NCBI GenBank assembly: GCA_903895595.1 | Contig: CAITUP010000001.1 | Coordinates: 1 to 38,504 of the forward strand | Length of the DNA stretch: 38,504 nt | Direction: 5' to 3' | From: an uncultured Acetobacteraceae bacterium | Lineage (GTDB): Bacteria; Pseudomonadota; Alphaproteobacteria; Acetobacterales; Acetobacteraceae | Shown: positions 24,943 through 32,170 of the stretch, piece after piece | Layout: each line of letters opens with the position of its first letter | Numbering within the stretch: position 1 is the stretch's first letter | Notes under the pieces: generated by a model | Seen by the model: the letters and a program-made list of their open reading frames with translations, nothing else | Told to the model about the DNA's origin: nothing | Databases searched by the model: none | Made by a program: the position numbers and the translations under genes

Positions 24943-24990
24943 TTTATGCCACGGCGATCATAGGCATGCAAGTGAAATTGTGCGGCGCAC
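24943..24990 (-). promoter_or_regulatory. Promoter and upstream palindrome of sRNA copy A
   Basis: On the minus strand TTGCAT (24966-24971) and CATAAA (24943-24948) are 17 bp apart, a sigma70-like arrangement. The palindrome GTGCGGCGCAC (24980-24990) is 8 bp upstream of the -35 box, centred near -49. The same three elements with the same spacing occur before copy B. Confidence 0.6.
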
Positions 24991-25025
24991 CAAAAATACT
25001 TTTTCACGATGAAAGGGTTTTGAGC

Positions 25026-25058
25026 AAAAAAAGTGGCGGCACCCCGAAGGGTACCGCC
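25026..25058 (-). terminator. Intrinsic terminator of sRNA copy B
   Basis: On the minus strand GGCGGTACCC-TTCG-GGGTGCCGCC is followed by AC and seven T. The UUCG loop makes it very stable. It separates copy B from the copy A promoter. Confidence 0.88.
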
Positions 25059-25109
25059 AAGTTTAGGGAGGAAACGTCCAAGAAAGCAGCGCGCCTAAGC
25101 AGCGCCGCT
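25026..25109 (-). ncRNA. Putative small RNA, copy B
   Basis: A predicted transcript of about 84 nt from A25109 to the T-run at 25026. It has the same three-hairpin layout as copy A: a 5' stem of GCGGCGC with GCGCUGC (one pair longer), GUUU-CCUCCCU-AAAC with the anti-SD loop unchanged, and a terminator closed by a UUCG tetraloop. Compared with copy A the terminator stem has a G-C pair replaced by A-U, a compensatory change. The loop sequence is identical in both copies, which suggests selection on RNA structure and on the pairing loop. Confidence 0.75.
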
Positions 25110-25116
25110 GAAGGAG

Positions 25117-25164
25117 TATATAAACCGCCAATCATGGGTATGCAAGCGAGATTGTGCGGCGCAC
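25117..25164 (-). promoter_or_regulatory. Promoter and upstream palindrome of sRNA copy B
   Basis: On the minus strand TTGCAT (25140-25145) and TATATA (25117-25122) are 17 bp apart. The -10 box is closer to consensus than that of copy A, so copy B may be the stronger gene. GTGCGGCGCAC (25154-25164) sits 8 bp upstream of the -35 box, as in copy A. Confidence 0.65.
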
Positions 25165-25201
25165 CAAAATATTTTTTTCAATCTTTAGTTGCGCCCAGGG
25201 A

Positions 25202-25492
25202 TTAGCGGGTGCCGCCGCCGAGCGTCCGCCAATACAGCATGGTGCAGGCGATGCCGGTGGGCATATGCGGGTATTGATCCTGCGCGACCGCATTGGCGAT
25301 GGTGCCGCGCGAGACGCCCTGGAGGAGTTGCCCCAGCAACAGCTCCGGCGAGCCGGCCGGGCGCTGCACTGCCGTTTTGCGCAACATGATGTGTTCCAGC
25401 GCATCGCAGGGGCTGCCCGTGCCCTCGCCGACCAATGGATAGGCATAGAACCCGGCGGCGAGCAGCACGATCACCCACAGCAGCGTTTTCAT
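25202..25492 (-). CDS. Small exported or membrane-anchored protein of unknown function
   Basis: A 96-residue protein with a hydrophobic N-terminus (MKTLLWVIVLLAAGFYAYPLVG) that could be a signal peptide or anchor. A soluble part with two cysteines follows (SPCDALEHIML and GIACTMLYWRTLGGGTR), perhaps forming a disulfide. I do not recognise the family. It lies 9 bp after the mutY stop on the same strand, so it is likely read from the mutY transcript. The twin sRNA genes follow on that strand. Confidence 0.72.
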   Translation of the reverse strand: MKTLLWVIVLLAAGFYAYPLVGEGTGSPCDALEHIMLRKTAVQRPAGSPELLLGQLLQGVSRGTIANAVAQDQYPHMPTGIACTMLYWRTLGGGTR

Positions 25493-25501
25493 GGCGGACT
25501 C

Positions 25502-26551
25502 CTATGCTATGGCGACCTTAACGCATTTCCGCATGACCGAGGGTAGTGCCATGCGGTCCAGATCGGCGATGGGATGCGCGAAGCCCTCCCCGGTCAGGCC
25601 GAGGACCTCGGCTGCGAAGAGGTCGATATAGAGCTCGAAATGGGTGAACCCGTGGCGGATTTGGCCGGCGGGCCGCCAGTCCGCTTGCGCGGGGGCGTGG
25701 GGCATGGCTTGGGCTTCGGTCCACGGTTCCTCCCGCCAGGGGGTGCCCGGCAGCTCGGTCATGCCGCCGAGCAGGCCGGAGGATGGGCGGCGGCGGAGGA
25801 GGATGTGGCCGGCGGGGTCGGTCAGCCAGAAATGCACGCCATAGCGTACGGGGCGGGTCTTTTTCGGGGCTTTGCGCGGTAGCGTGGCGGCGATGCCCCG
25901 GCGGCGGCCGGCGCAATTGTCGGTCCAGGGGCACACGCCGCAAGCGGGCGATGTCGGGGTGCACAAAGTGGCGCCGAGATCGAACAGGGCTTGGGCGAAA
26001 TCGCTGGGCCTCGCTTGGGCGTCCGGGTCGGCGCCGAGGGTTTCGGCGGCGGCGCGCATCGCGGGCTTGGAAGCGGGTAACGGGGTTTCGATGGCGAAGA
26101 CGCGGGACGTGACGCGTTCCACATTGCCGTCGACGGGGACGGTGGGGATACCGAAGGCGATGGCCCCGATCGCCGAGGCGGTGTAGGCGCCGATACCCGG
26201 CAGGGCCAGCAAACCGGCCAAATCTTGGGGAAATCCGCCCATCGCGGCCACCGCCTTTGCGCAAGCATACAGATTGCGGGCGCGGGCGTAGTAGCCAAGA
26301 CCGGCCCAGAGGGACAAAACGTCGTCCAACGGTGCCGCGGCCAGCGCTTCGACCGTCGGGAAGCGGCTTACGAAGCGTTCATAGTAAGGTATGACCGCCG
26401 TCACGGTGGTCTGCTGTAGCATGATCTCGCTGAGCCAGACCCGGTATGGATCCATCGTCTGCCCAGGCGGCGCACGCCAGGGCATGGAACGGCGGTGGCG
26501 GTCGTACCAACGCAGGAGCGACTCGGCCGGGGCAACGACGGATGACGACAT
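25502..26551 (-). CDS. mutY: A/G-specific adenine DNA glycosylase
   Basis: A 349-residue MutY, which removes adenine mispaired with 8-oxoguanine. It has the catalytic Glu42 region (WLSEIMLQQTTV), the helix-hairpin-helix LLALPGIGAYTASAI, and catalytic Asp141 in PVDGNVERV. The [4Fe-4S] cluster is Cys197-x6-Cys204-x2-Cys207-x5-Cys213. The C-terminal Nudix-like domain for 8-oxoG recognition (RRRPSSGLLGGMTELPGTPW) is complete. The ATG at 26549-26551 overlaps, back to back, the ATG of the divergent dciA-like gene within one CATG. AGGCGG on the minus strand is a plausible ribosome-binding site and lies inside the opposing gene. Confidence 0.95.
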   Translation of the reverse strand: MSSSVVAPAESLLRWYDRHRRSMPWRAPPGQTMDPYRVWLSEIMLQQTTVTAVIPYYERFVSRFPTVEALAAAPLDDVLSLWAGLGYYARARNLYACAKAVAAMGGFPQDLAGLLALPGIGAYTASAIGAIAFGIPTVPVDGNVERVTSRVFAIETPLPASKPAMRAAAETLGADPDAQARPSDFAQALFDLGATLCTPTSPACGVCPWTDNCAGRRRGIAATLPRKAPKKTRPVRYGVHFWLTDPAGHILLRRRPSSGLLGGMTELPGTPWREEPWTEAQAMPHAPAQADWRPAGQIRHGFTHFELYIDLFAAEVLGLTGEGFAHPIADLDRMALPSVMRKCVKVAIA

Positions 26552-27044
26552 GAAACCGCCTATGGAAGACGATGCTCGGCACGTCTACGGGCCTCGGCCG
26601 GTGGGCACGCTGGTGCCCACGGTCACGCGGGCGGCGTTCCGCAAACGCTCCCCGGCGGGGGCGCAGCTGATGGCGGATTGGTCTACGATCGTGGGGCCGG
26701 AACTGGGGCGTACGACCGAACCGAAGCGGCTGGTTCGCAACGTGCTGACGATCGGATGCGCCGGGCCGGTGGCGATGGAGTTGCAATACCTGTCGGCGGC
26801 GTTGATGAACCGGATCAACGCCCATCTGGGGTCGCAGGTCGTGTCCCAGTTGAAATTCATCCAGGTCCGGATGGTGGCGCCGGTTTTGGCCAAACCCGCC
26901 GCCATCGCGCCGGCGGTCGCCGCGGCGGCCGATGCGGCGGTGGCCGATCTGCCGGATAGCGATCTACGGGCCGCTCTGGCCGCGCTCGGTCGCGCGGTTT
27001 TGGCTGGTAAAGACCGCTCGACAAGCGGGACGCGTTTACGTTAA
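26550..27044 (+). CDS. DciA-like (DUF721) protein, probable helicase-loading factor
   Basis: A 164-residue protein of the DUF721/DciA family. The KH-like core is visible in RSPAGAQLMADWSTIVGPELGRTTEPKRL, then VLTIGCAGPVAMELQYLSAALMNRINAHLG. An Ala-rich, probably disordered C-terminal tail follows. DciA proteins help load the replicative helicase DnaB in bacteria that lack DnaC. The ATG at 26550 is divergent to and overlapping with mutY; a second in-frame ATG at 26562 would remove the overlap but has no better ribosome-binding site. The order mutY / DUF721 / dsbA-like / smc is seen in other alphaproteobacteria. Confidence 0.82.
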   Translation: MKPPMEDDARHVYGPRPVGTLVPTVTRAAFRKRSPAGAQLMADWSTIVGPELGRTTEPKRLVRNVLTIGCAGPVAMELQYLSAALMNRINAHLGSQVVSQLKFIQVRMVAPVLAKPAAIAPAVAAAADAAVADLPDSDLRAALAALGRAVLAGKDRSTSGTRLR

Positions 27045-27066
27045 ACCACTACATCTAGAGGTTCCA

Positions 27067-27666
27067 ATGCTCTCCACACGCCGCACACTACTATCTGTTG
27101 TAGCTGCTTCCGCCGTCCTGCCGGTTTTGCCGGCGCGGGCGGAGGACCTGACGCGCGCCGAACGCTTCATCGGCAAGGCCGACGCGAAAACGACGGTGAT
27201 CGAGTGCTATTCGATGACCTGTTCGCACTGCGCCGCCTTCGCGGTGGAGACGATGCCGCAAATCAAGCGCGAGCTGATCGACACCGGGCGGATCAAGTAC
27301 GTGTTCCACGACTTCCCGCTGGACGGGGTGGCGATGACCGCATCGATGGTCGCGCGCTATTTGCCGGTCGACCGCTACGCGCCGTTCGTGGACGCGCTGC
27401 TGCACACGCAGGATCGCTGGGCCTTCGCGCGCGGGGTCAACAGCAACGAGGAAATCTGGAAATTCGCGGCGCTGGCGGGCATGAGCCGCGCGACCTTCGA
27501 CAAGGCCGTGGGCGACGAATCCCTCAAGAACTGGATCGCTGAGGAACAGCAGGCCGACTCGACGCGCTGGAAGGTCAACGCCACCCCGACCTTCATTATC
27601 AACGGTGAGATGCATTCCGGCGGGATGGCATACGACGCGTTCCGCAAGCTGATCCCGGACGCATAA
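27067..27666 (+). CDS. DsbA-family thiol-disulfide oxidoreductase
   Basis: A 199-residue periplasmic thioredoxin-fold protein. The signal sequence MLSTRRTLLSVVAASAVLPVLPARA contains a twin arginine, so Tat export is possible. The active site is Cys52-Ser-His-Cys55 (MTCSHCAAF), followed by the DsbA-type helical insertion. The cis-Pro loop is NATPTFIING. It belongs to the DsbA/BdbD-like thioredoxin_4 group rather than to E. coli-type DsbA (CPHC). It lies between the dciA-like gene (22-bp gap) and smc (12-bp gap). Disulfide formation or reshuffling in the envelope is the likely role. Confidence 0.9.
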   Translation: MLSTRRTLLSVVAASAVLPVLPARAEDLTRAERFIGKADAKTTVIECYSMTCSHCAAFAVETMPQIKRELIDTGRIKYVFHDFPLDGVAMTASMVARYLPVDRYAPFVDALLHTQDRWAFARGVNSNEEIWKFAALAGMSRATFDKAVGDESLKNWIAEEQQADSTRWKVNATPTFIINGEMHSGGMAYDAFRKLIPDA

Positions 27667-27678
27667 AGGGGAAACGCA

Positions 27679-30600
27679 TTGCCGGTCAGTTTTCGCCGCC
27701 TCAGCATCGCCGGGTTCAAGAGCTTCGCCGAACCCACGCATGTCGAGATCCTGAGTGGACTGACCGGAATCGTGGGTCCGAACGGCTGCGGCAAGTCCAA
27801 TGTCGTGGAGGCCCTGCGCTGGGCCATGGGCGAAACCAGCGCGCGGAACCTGCGCGGGTCGGAGATGGACGACGTCATCTTCGCGGGGACGACGGGGCGG
27901 AAGTCCCGCGACTCGGCGGAAGTGACGCTGTTCCTGGAAGAGACCATCGGCACCGCGCCGCCGCCGTTCGACGACCAGCCGGAACTGGCGATCTCCCGCC
28001 GGTTGGAGCGTGGCGGCGGGTCTTCCTACAAGGTGAACGGCAAAGACGCGCGCGCCCGCGACGTGCAAACCCTGTTCGCCGATTTGGCGTCGGGCGCGCG
28101 GGCGTCGGCCATGGTCAGTCAGGGCCGGGTCGGCACGCTGGTCAGTGCGCGGCCCGAAGACCGGCGCATGGTGCTGGAGGAAGCGGCCGGCATCACCGGC
28201 CTGCATGCGCGGCGGCGCGAGGCGGAAATCAAGCTGCGGGCGGCCGAGGCAAATCTGGCCCGCGCCGAAGACACCAAGGCGCAATTGGACCAGCAGCTTG
28301 GGACGTTGAAGCGACAAGCGCGTCAGGCCAATCGGTTCCGCAATATCTCCGACCTGATACGCCAAGCGGATTCCGAACTGCTGTCGCTGCAACGGGCGCG
28401 GACGGCGGCGGCACGCGGGGTTGCTCGGGCAGCGCTGGACGCAGCGCGGGCGGCGGCGGCTTTGGCGACGACGGCGGCCGGCGATGCGGCGGAACGCGCG
28501 GCGGCGGCGACCGAGGCTTTGCCCCCGCTGCGCGAGGCCGAGGGCGATGCGCGGACCTATCTGGAGCGCCATCGCGTGGCGCAGGAACAGATCGCGGCGG
28601 AGGAACAGCGGGCGCGGGCGGCTCTGGCGGACTCGGGCAAGCGGCTGGGGCAGTTGCGGCAAGATTTTGTCCATGCCGAACAGTTCCAGCGCGACGCGAA
28701 CAGCGCCGAACAGCGGCTGGCGACCGAAGACGCGGGTCTTGTCGCGGCCATCGACGGGCACGAAACACGGCTGGTCGCGGCGGAAACCGAGGCCGCGCAG
28801 GCCACCGACGCGATCCGCATCGCGGAGACCGCGGCCAATCGGGCGACCGAAGCCGCCGGCGCGGCGACCGCGACCGCTCAGGCCGCGACGCAAATGCTGC
28901 AACAGGCGGACCAGCGGGTCCGGCGCGCGCAGGAACAGCTGACCCGCACGCGCGACGAACATACGCGGCTCACAGCGCAGCAGACCGATCCGGCGCTGCT
29001 GGCGCGGGCAGAAACCGATGCAACCGAGGCCGAAGCCGCCATCGCGGCCGCGCGTGTGGCGGTGGAACAGGCGGAACAGCGCCGGCTCGCCGCCAGTTCG
29101 ACGCTGATCAAAGCGCGGGATGCGCTTTCGGCCGCCGAGTCCGCTCGGTCTCGTCTGGCCGCCGAGGCGCAGGCGTTGGCGGAAGTGCTGGCGGTGAAGG
29201 ACGGCGAGAAATGGCCGCCGATCATCGATTCCGTCACCGTGCCGCCCGGCCTGGAAGCCGCTTTGGGCGCGGTTTTGGGGGAGGAATTGACGTCCGCGCG
29301 CAATCCTGGCGCGGCGCGACATTGGCGGGAATTGCCGGCGTTCGATCCGGCGCCGGCTTTGCCGGGCGGCGGGGAGTCCCTGGCGGGGATCGTGACGGCG
29401 CCAGCGGTGTTGAGCCGAGCGCTGTCGCAGATTGGATTGGTGGAGGACGATGCGGCAGGCGATTCCATGCAATCCGCTCTGGCGCCCGGACAGGTGCTGG
29501 TGTCGCGCGCGGGGGCGATCTGGCGGTGGGATGGGTACACCATCCGCTCCGGCACGCCGACCGCCGCGGCGGTGCGGCTGCGGCAGCGCAACCGGCTGAC
29601 CGATCTGCGGGCGCAGCTCGCGAAGGCGGAAGCGAGTGCCGGGACGGCGCGGGAGGCTCGTGCATCAGCCGATACCGCCGCGCGTGCCGCCGATGTGGCC
29701 GAACAGCAGGCGCGGCAGGCACGGCGGGAGGGCGAACAGCGGCTGGAACGCGCGCGGACAACGCTGGTCGCGCTGCGCAATCAGGCGGCGACGGCGGCTT
29801 CCCGGTTGACGCTGGCGAACGAACAGCTAACGCGGCTGAGTGCGGAATACGACGAGGCGTCGGCCTTTTTCGCGGAGGCTCAAGCGCGGCATGCGGCCCT
29901 GCCCGATATCGCGGCCTTGCGCGCCGCCGTGGACCAGTCGCGCGCCGCTTTATCCGCCGCTCGGTCCCGAGAGAATGCCGCGCGGAATGCGCGGGATACG
30001 TTGATCCGCGAGCATACCACCCGCACGCAGCGACGGCGCGCGATCGAGGCCGAACGGACGGGTTGGGCCGAGCGCAGGCGCGATGCCTCCGGGCGTGTGG
30101 CCGATCTGGGGGCTCGGCGGGCGGAGGCCGAGGCCGAACATGCGGCGCTGGAAGCGGCACCCGGACGGATCGCGGCGCAGCGGGCCGAGGCGCAGGAGGC
30201 CTTGCAGGAAGCCGAAACCCGCCACCGCCGCGCCGCCGCCGCGCTGAATGCCGCTTTGACCGTGGCGTCTGACGCCGATCGCGCCACGCGGGTCGCCGAT
30301 GCGGCGATGGCAGCGCGGCGGGAGGATGCGGTGCGTGCCGAAAGCGGCGTCGAACAGGCCGATCATGCCTGGGGCACCATCGCCGAACGCATCCTGGAAC
30401 GGCTCGGCGTGAATGCAGCTCTGCCGGAACCTCCCGCCGATCTGTCGGCCGAAAACGAGGATCGGGTGCGGAAGAAGCTGGAACGGCTGCAAAAGGAACG
30501 CGATGAGGTCGGGCCGGTGAACCTGCTGGCCGAGGTCGAATCCGAAGCGGTCGAAAAGCAGATGGAAATCCTGGAGCGGGAACGCGATGAAATTCAGACC

Positions 30601-31149
30601 GCGATCGCCAAGCTGCGCGGCTCCATCGGGCATTTGAATCGGGAAGGCCGGGAAAAGCTGAACGCGGTGTTTCAGGAAGTGGACCGTAATTTCCAGCAGC
30701 TGTTTACGCGGATGTTCAACGGCGGGCGGGCGCATCTGGCGCTGGTCGGGTCGGACGATCCGCTGGAGGCCGGGCTGGAGATTTACGCCCAGCCGCCGGG
30801 CAAGCGCTTGACGTCGCTGTCGCTGCTTTCGGGCGGGGAACAGGCGCTGACGGCGCTGTCGCTGATCTTCGCGGTGTTCCGCTGCAACCCCGCGCCCGTG
30901 TGCGTGCTGGATGAGGTCGACGCCCCGCTGGACGATGCGAATGTGGAGCGGTTTTGTCTGCTGCTGGCGGATATGGTGAAGGAAACCGGCACGCGGTTCA
31001 TGGTCGTCACGCACCATCCGATGACGATGGCTCGGATGGACCGTTTGTATGGTGTGACGATGCAGGAACGCGGGGTGTCGCGGCTGCTGTCGGTCGATCT
31101 CGCTCGGGCGACGGAGATGGTGGAGCCGCCGCGGATGGCGGCGGAGTAG
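27679..31149 (+). CDS. smc: Chromosome partition protein SMC
   Basis: A 1156-residue SMC ATPase, the usual length. The N-terminal head has Walker A GPNGCGKSN (33-41) and the start VSFRRLSIAGFKSFAEPT. Long Ala/Arg/Glu-rich coiled coils flank a hinge at about residues 505-640 (WPPIIDSVTVPPGLEAALGAVLGEEL...). The C-terminal head has the signature LSLLSGGEQALTALSLIFA, Walker B VCVLDEVDAPLDDAN and the switch MVVTHHPMTMARMD. It compacts and helps segregate the chromosome with ScpA/ScpB, which are not in the window. It starts at TTG 27679, with AAGGGG 7 nt upstream. Large antisense open frames over the coiled coil are GC artefacts. Confidence 0.96.
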   Translation: MPVSFRRLSIAGFKSFAEPTHVEILSGLTGIVGPNGCGKSNVVEALRWAMGETSARNLRGSEMDDVIFAGTTGRKSRDSAEVTLFLEETIGTAPPPFDDQPELAISRRLERGGGSSYKVNGKDARARDVQTLFADLASGARASAMVSQGRVGTLVSARPEDRRMVLEEAAGITGLHARRREAEIKLRAAEANLARAEDTKAQLDQQLGTLKRQARQANRFRNISDLIRQADSELLSLQRARTAAARGVARAALDAARAAAALATTAAGDAAERAAAATEALPPLREAEGDARTYLERHRVAQEQIAAEEQRARAALADSGKRLGQLRQDFVHAEQFQRDANSAEQRLATEDAGLVAAIDGHETRLVAAETEAAQATDAIRIAETAANRATEAAGAATATAQAATQMLQQADQRVRRAQEQLTRTRDEHTRLTAQQTDPALLARAETDATEAEAAIAAARVAVEQAEQRRLAASSTLIKARDALSAAESARSRLAAEAQALAEVLAVKDGEKWPPIIDSVTVPPGLEAALGAVLGEELTSARNPGAARHWRELPAFDPAPALPGGGESLAGIVTAPAVLSRALSQIGLVEDDAAGDSMQSALAPGQVLVSRAGAIWRWDGYTIRSGTPTAAAVRLRQRNRLTDLRAQLAKAEASAGTAREARASADTAARAADVAEQQARQARREGEQRLERARTTLVALRNQAATAASRLTLANEQLTRLSAEYDEASAFFAEAQARHAALPDIAALRAAVDQSRAALSAARSRENAARNARDTLIREHTTRTQRRRAIEAERTGWAERRRDASGRVADLGARRAEAEAEHAALEAAPGRIAAQRAEAQEALQEAETRHRRAAAALNAALTVASDADRATRVADAAMAARREDAVRAESGVEQADHAWGTIAERILERLGVNAALPEPPADLSAENEDRVRKKLERLQKERDEVGPVNLLAEVESEAVEKQMEILERERDEIQTAIAKLRGSIGHLNREGREKLNAVFQEVDRNFQQLFTRMFNGGRAHLALVGSDDPLEAGLEIYAQPPGKRLTSLSLLSGGEQALTALSLIFAVFRCNPAPVCVLDEVDAPLDDANVERFCLLLADMVKETGTRFMVVTHHPMTMARMDRLYGVTMQERGVSRLLSVDLARATEMVEPPRMAAE

Positions 31150-31198
31150 GTACCGCTTCCCCTTGCGGCGATGGCCTTACATCCTTACTTTCCTCCAC

Positions 31199-31435
31199 AT
31201 GCTCGCGAAACTCACATCCAAAAATCAAGTGACGCTGCCCAAGCGGGCCTTGGACTCGCTTGGCGTCGGCGCTGGCGGCACGTATTTCGAGGTCGATGTC
31301 GTGGACGGACGCCTTATTCTGACGCCTGCCCAGGTCGGATCGGCGGACAGCGTGCGGGGCAAGCTGGCGGCGCTGGGCATTACAGAGGCCGATGTCGCCG
31401 ATGCCGTCGCCTGGGCGCAGGGGCAGCCGTCCTAA
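31199..31435 (+). CDS. AbrB/MazE-like antitoxin
   Basis: A 78-residue protein with a swapped-hairpin AbrB-type DNA-binding fold: LTSKNQVTLPKRALDSLGV, then YFEVDVVDGRLILTPAQ. The C-terminal helix (KLAALGITEADVADAVAWAQ) would cover the toxin. The ATG at 31199 fits the family N-terminus; an in-frame TTG at 31163 would extend it without support. It stops 3 nt before the PIN toxin start. Together they form a type II toxin-antitoxin pair in which the antitoxin neutralises the RNase and probably represses the operon. Confidence 0.85.
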   Translation: MLAKLTSKNQVTLPKRALDSLGVGAGGTYFEVDVVDGRLILTPAQVGSADSVRGKLAALGITEADVADAVAWAQGQPS

Positions 31436-31438
31436 CCA

Positions 31439-31849
31439 ATGCGCGCGGTGTTCGACACCAACGTCGTGATCTCCGCGCTGGTGTTCCGGGGGCGGCTGGA
31501 CTGGCTCCGCCAAGCATGGGCGTCTCGCGCCGTCACGCCCCTTGTCTGCCGGGAGACCGCCCAGGAATTGCTGCGCGTGTTGGCCTATCCGAAATTCCGT
31601 CTGGATGCCGAGGCGCGCGATCTGCTGCTGGCGGAGTATCTGCCGTTCGCGGAAGTCGCTGAGTTGTCAGATCCGCTGCCAGATTTACCGGTTGCGTGCC
31701 GTGACAGGAACGACACGGTGTTTTTGCAACTCGCGATCGGCAGCCGAGCGGATTTTTTGGTAAGCGGGGATGCGGATTTGACGGTGTTGGCAGCGGTTTA
31801 TGCGGTGGTCTCGCCGGCGATGCTGCGAACGGAGCTGGGGTTGCATTAG
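31439..31849 (+). CDS. PIN-domain toxin (putative RNase)
   Basis: A 136-residue PIN-domain protein of the single-domain toxin group (similar to TIGR00305). The acidic active-site residues are present: Asp6 (VFDTNVVIS), Glu43 (TAQELLRVL), Asp92 (DRNDTVFL) and Asp111 or Asp113 (VSGDADL). All appear intact, so it should be an active metal-dependent ribonuclease. It follows its AbrB-type antitoxin by 3 nt. The 3' end abuts the remnant of a mazF gene on the opposite strand, about 8 bp away. Confidence 0.88.
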   Translation: MRAVFDTNVVISALVFRGRLDWLRQAWASRAVTPLVCRETAQELLRVLAYPKFRLDAEARDLLLAEYLPFAEVAELSDPLPDLPVACRDRNDTVFLQLAIGSRADFLVSGDADLTVLAAVYAVVSPAMLRTELGLH

Positions 31850-31856
31850 GCGAGAG

Positions 31857-31916
31857 ACGACGGGGTTTGCCGAAATCTCAGGCCACCGCGACGGTTACGA
31901 CGTCACCGCGCTGCAT
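31857..31916 (-). pseudogene. N-terminal fragment of a MazF toxin gene
   Basis: The minus strand from ATG 31916 reads MQRGDVVTVAVA, then a TGA (31878-31880), then in the same frame DFGKPRRL before similarity ends. This is the start of a MazF-type toxin (RGDxVTVA...DFGKPRP) with one nonsense mutation, probably Gly to stop, and loss of the remainder. Its start overlaps the end of the broken mazE, the normal arrangement of such pairs. Confidence 0.7.
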
Positions 31917-32060
31917 GGAGCGGTTCGGCCTCCGGCTCATCGAATTCGGAGACAGCCTCAATCCAAGACATGGCGGCGTCTTCGTCTGCGCGGGACAGTG
32001 TGGCGACCTGCGCGGCAACCCCAGGGCTATCGCATATGACCTTTGGCGCCCCCGCTCGTC

Positions 32061-32083
32061 ATGGTCGGGCCTGACCCGACCAT
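32061..32083. repeat. REP palindrome, copy 3
   Basis: ATGGTCGGG and CCCGACCAT form a perfect 9-bp stem with loop CCTGA. It is one of two REP units inside the 189-bp element. Confidence 0.8.
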
Positions 32084-32147
32084 CTTCTGCGATTTTACGC
32101 ACCATTGAAAAGGCGGGGTTTTTCGAACGGTGCCCCATTGGCGCGAG

Positions 32148-32170
32148 ATGGTCGGGTCACGCCCGACCAT
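32148..32170. repeat. REP palindrome, copy 4
   Basis: ATGGTCGGG and CCCGACCAT form a perfect 9-bp stem with loop TCACG, followed by GAC as in copy 1. It is the second REP unit of the 189-bp element. Confidence 0.8.

Larger units (their letters stand above)
24852..25165. repeat. Tandem direct repeat of about 173 bp, two copies (twin sRNA genes)
   Basis: Positions 24852-24991 and 25025-25165 repeat each other. The first halves are almost identical, the middle is more divergent, and the GTGCGGCGCAC block is again identical. The period is 173-174 bp. Each unit holds a minus-strand promoter, a short transcribed region and an intrinsic terminator. The 424-bp gap 24778-25201 contains nothing else; open frames crossing it are accidental. 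Confidence 0.9.

Noticed and set aside
24852-25165. CRISPR array or tandem-repeat satellite
   Set aside because: There are only two copies, the unit is 173 bp with diverged middles, and no short identical repeats with unique spacers occur; each unit has a promoter and terminator instead.
24966-25205. Open reading frames crossing the tandem repeat on both strands (for example 24966-25205 plus, 24774-25007 minus)
   Set aside because: They span promoter and terminator elements of the sRNA genes, differ between the two repeat copies and resemble no protein; they are accidental.
27091-29472. Very long antisense frame opposite smc (793 codons) and similar long frames opposite the binding-protein and flavoprotein genes
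   Set aside because: GC-rich third positions create stop-free antisense frames; the translations are Arg/Gly/His-rich and match no family, while the sense frames carry clear motifs.
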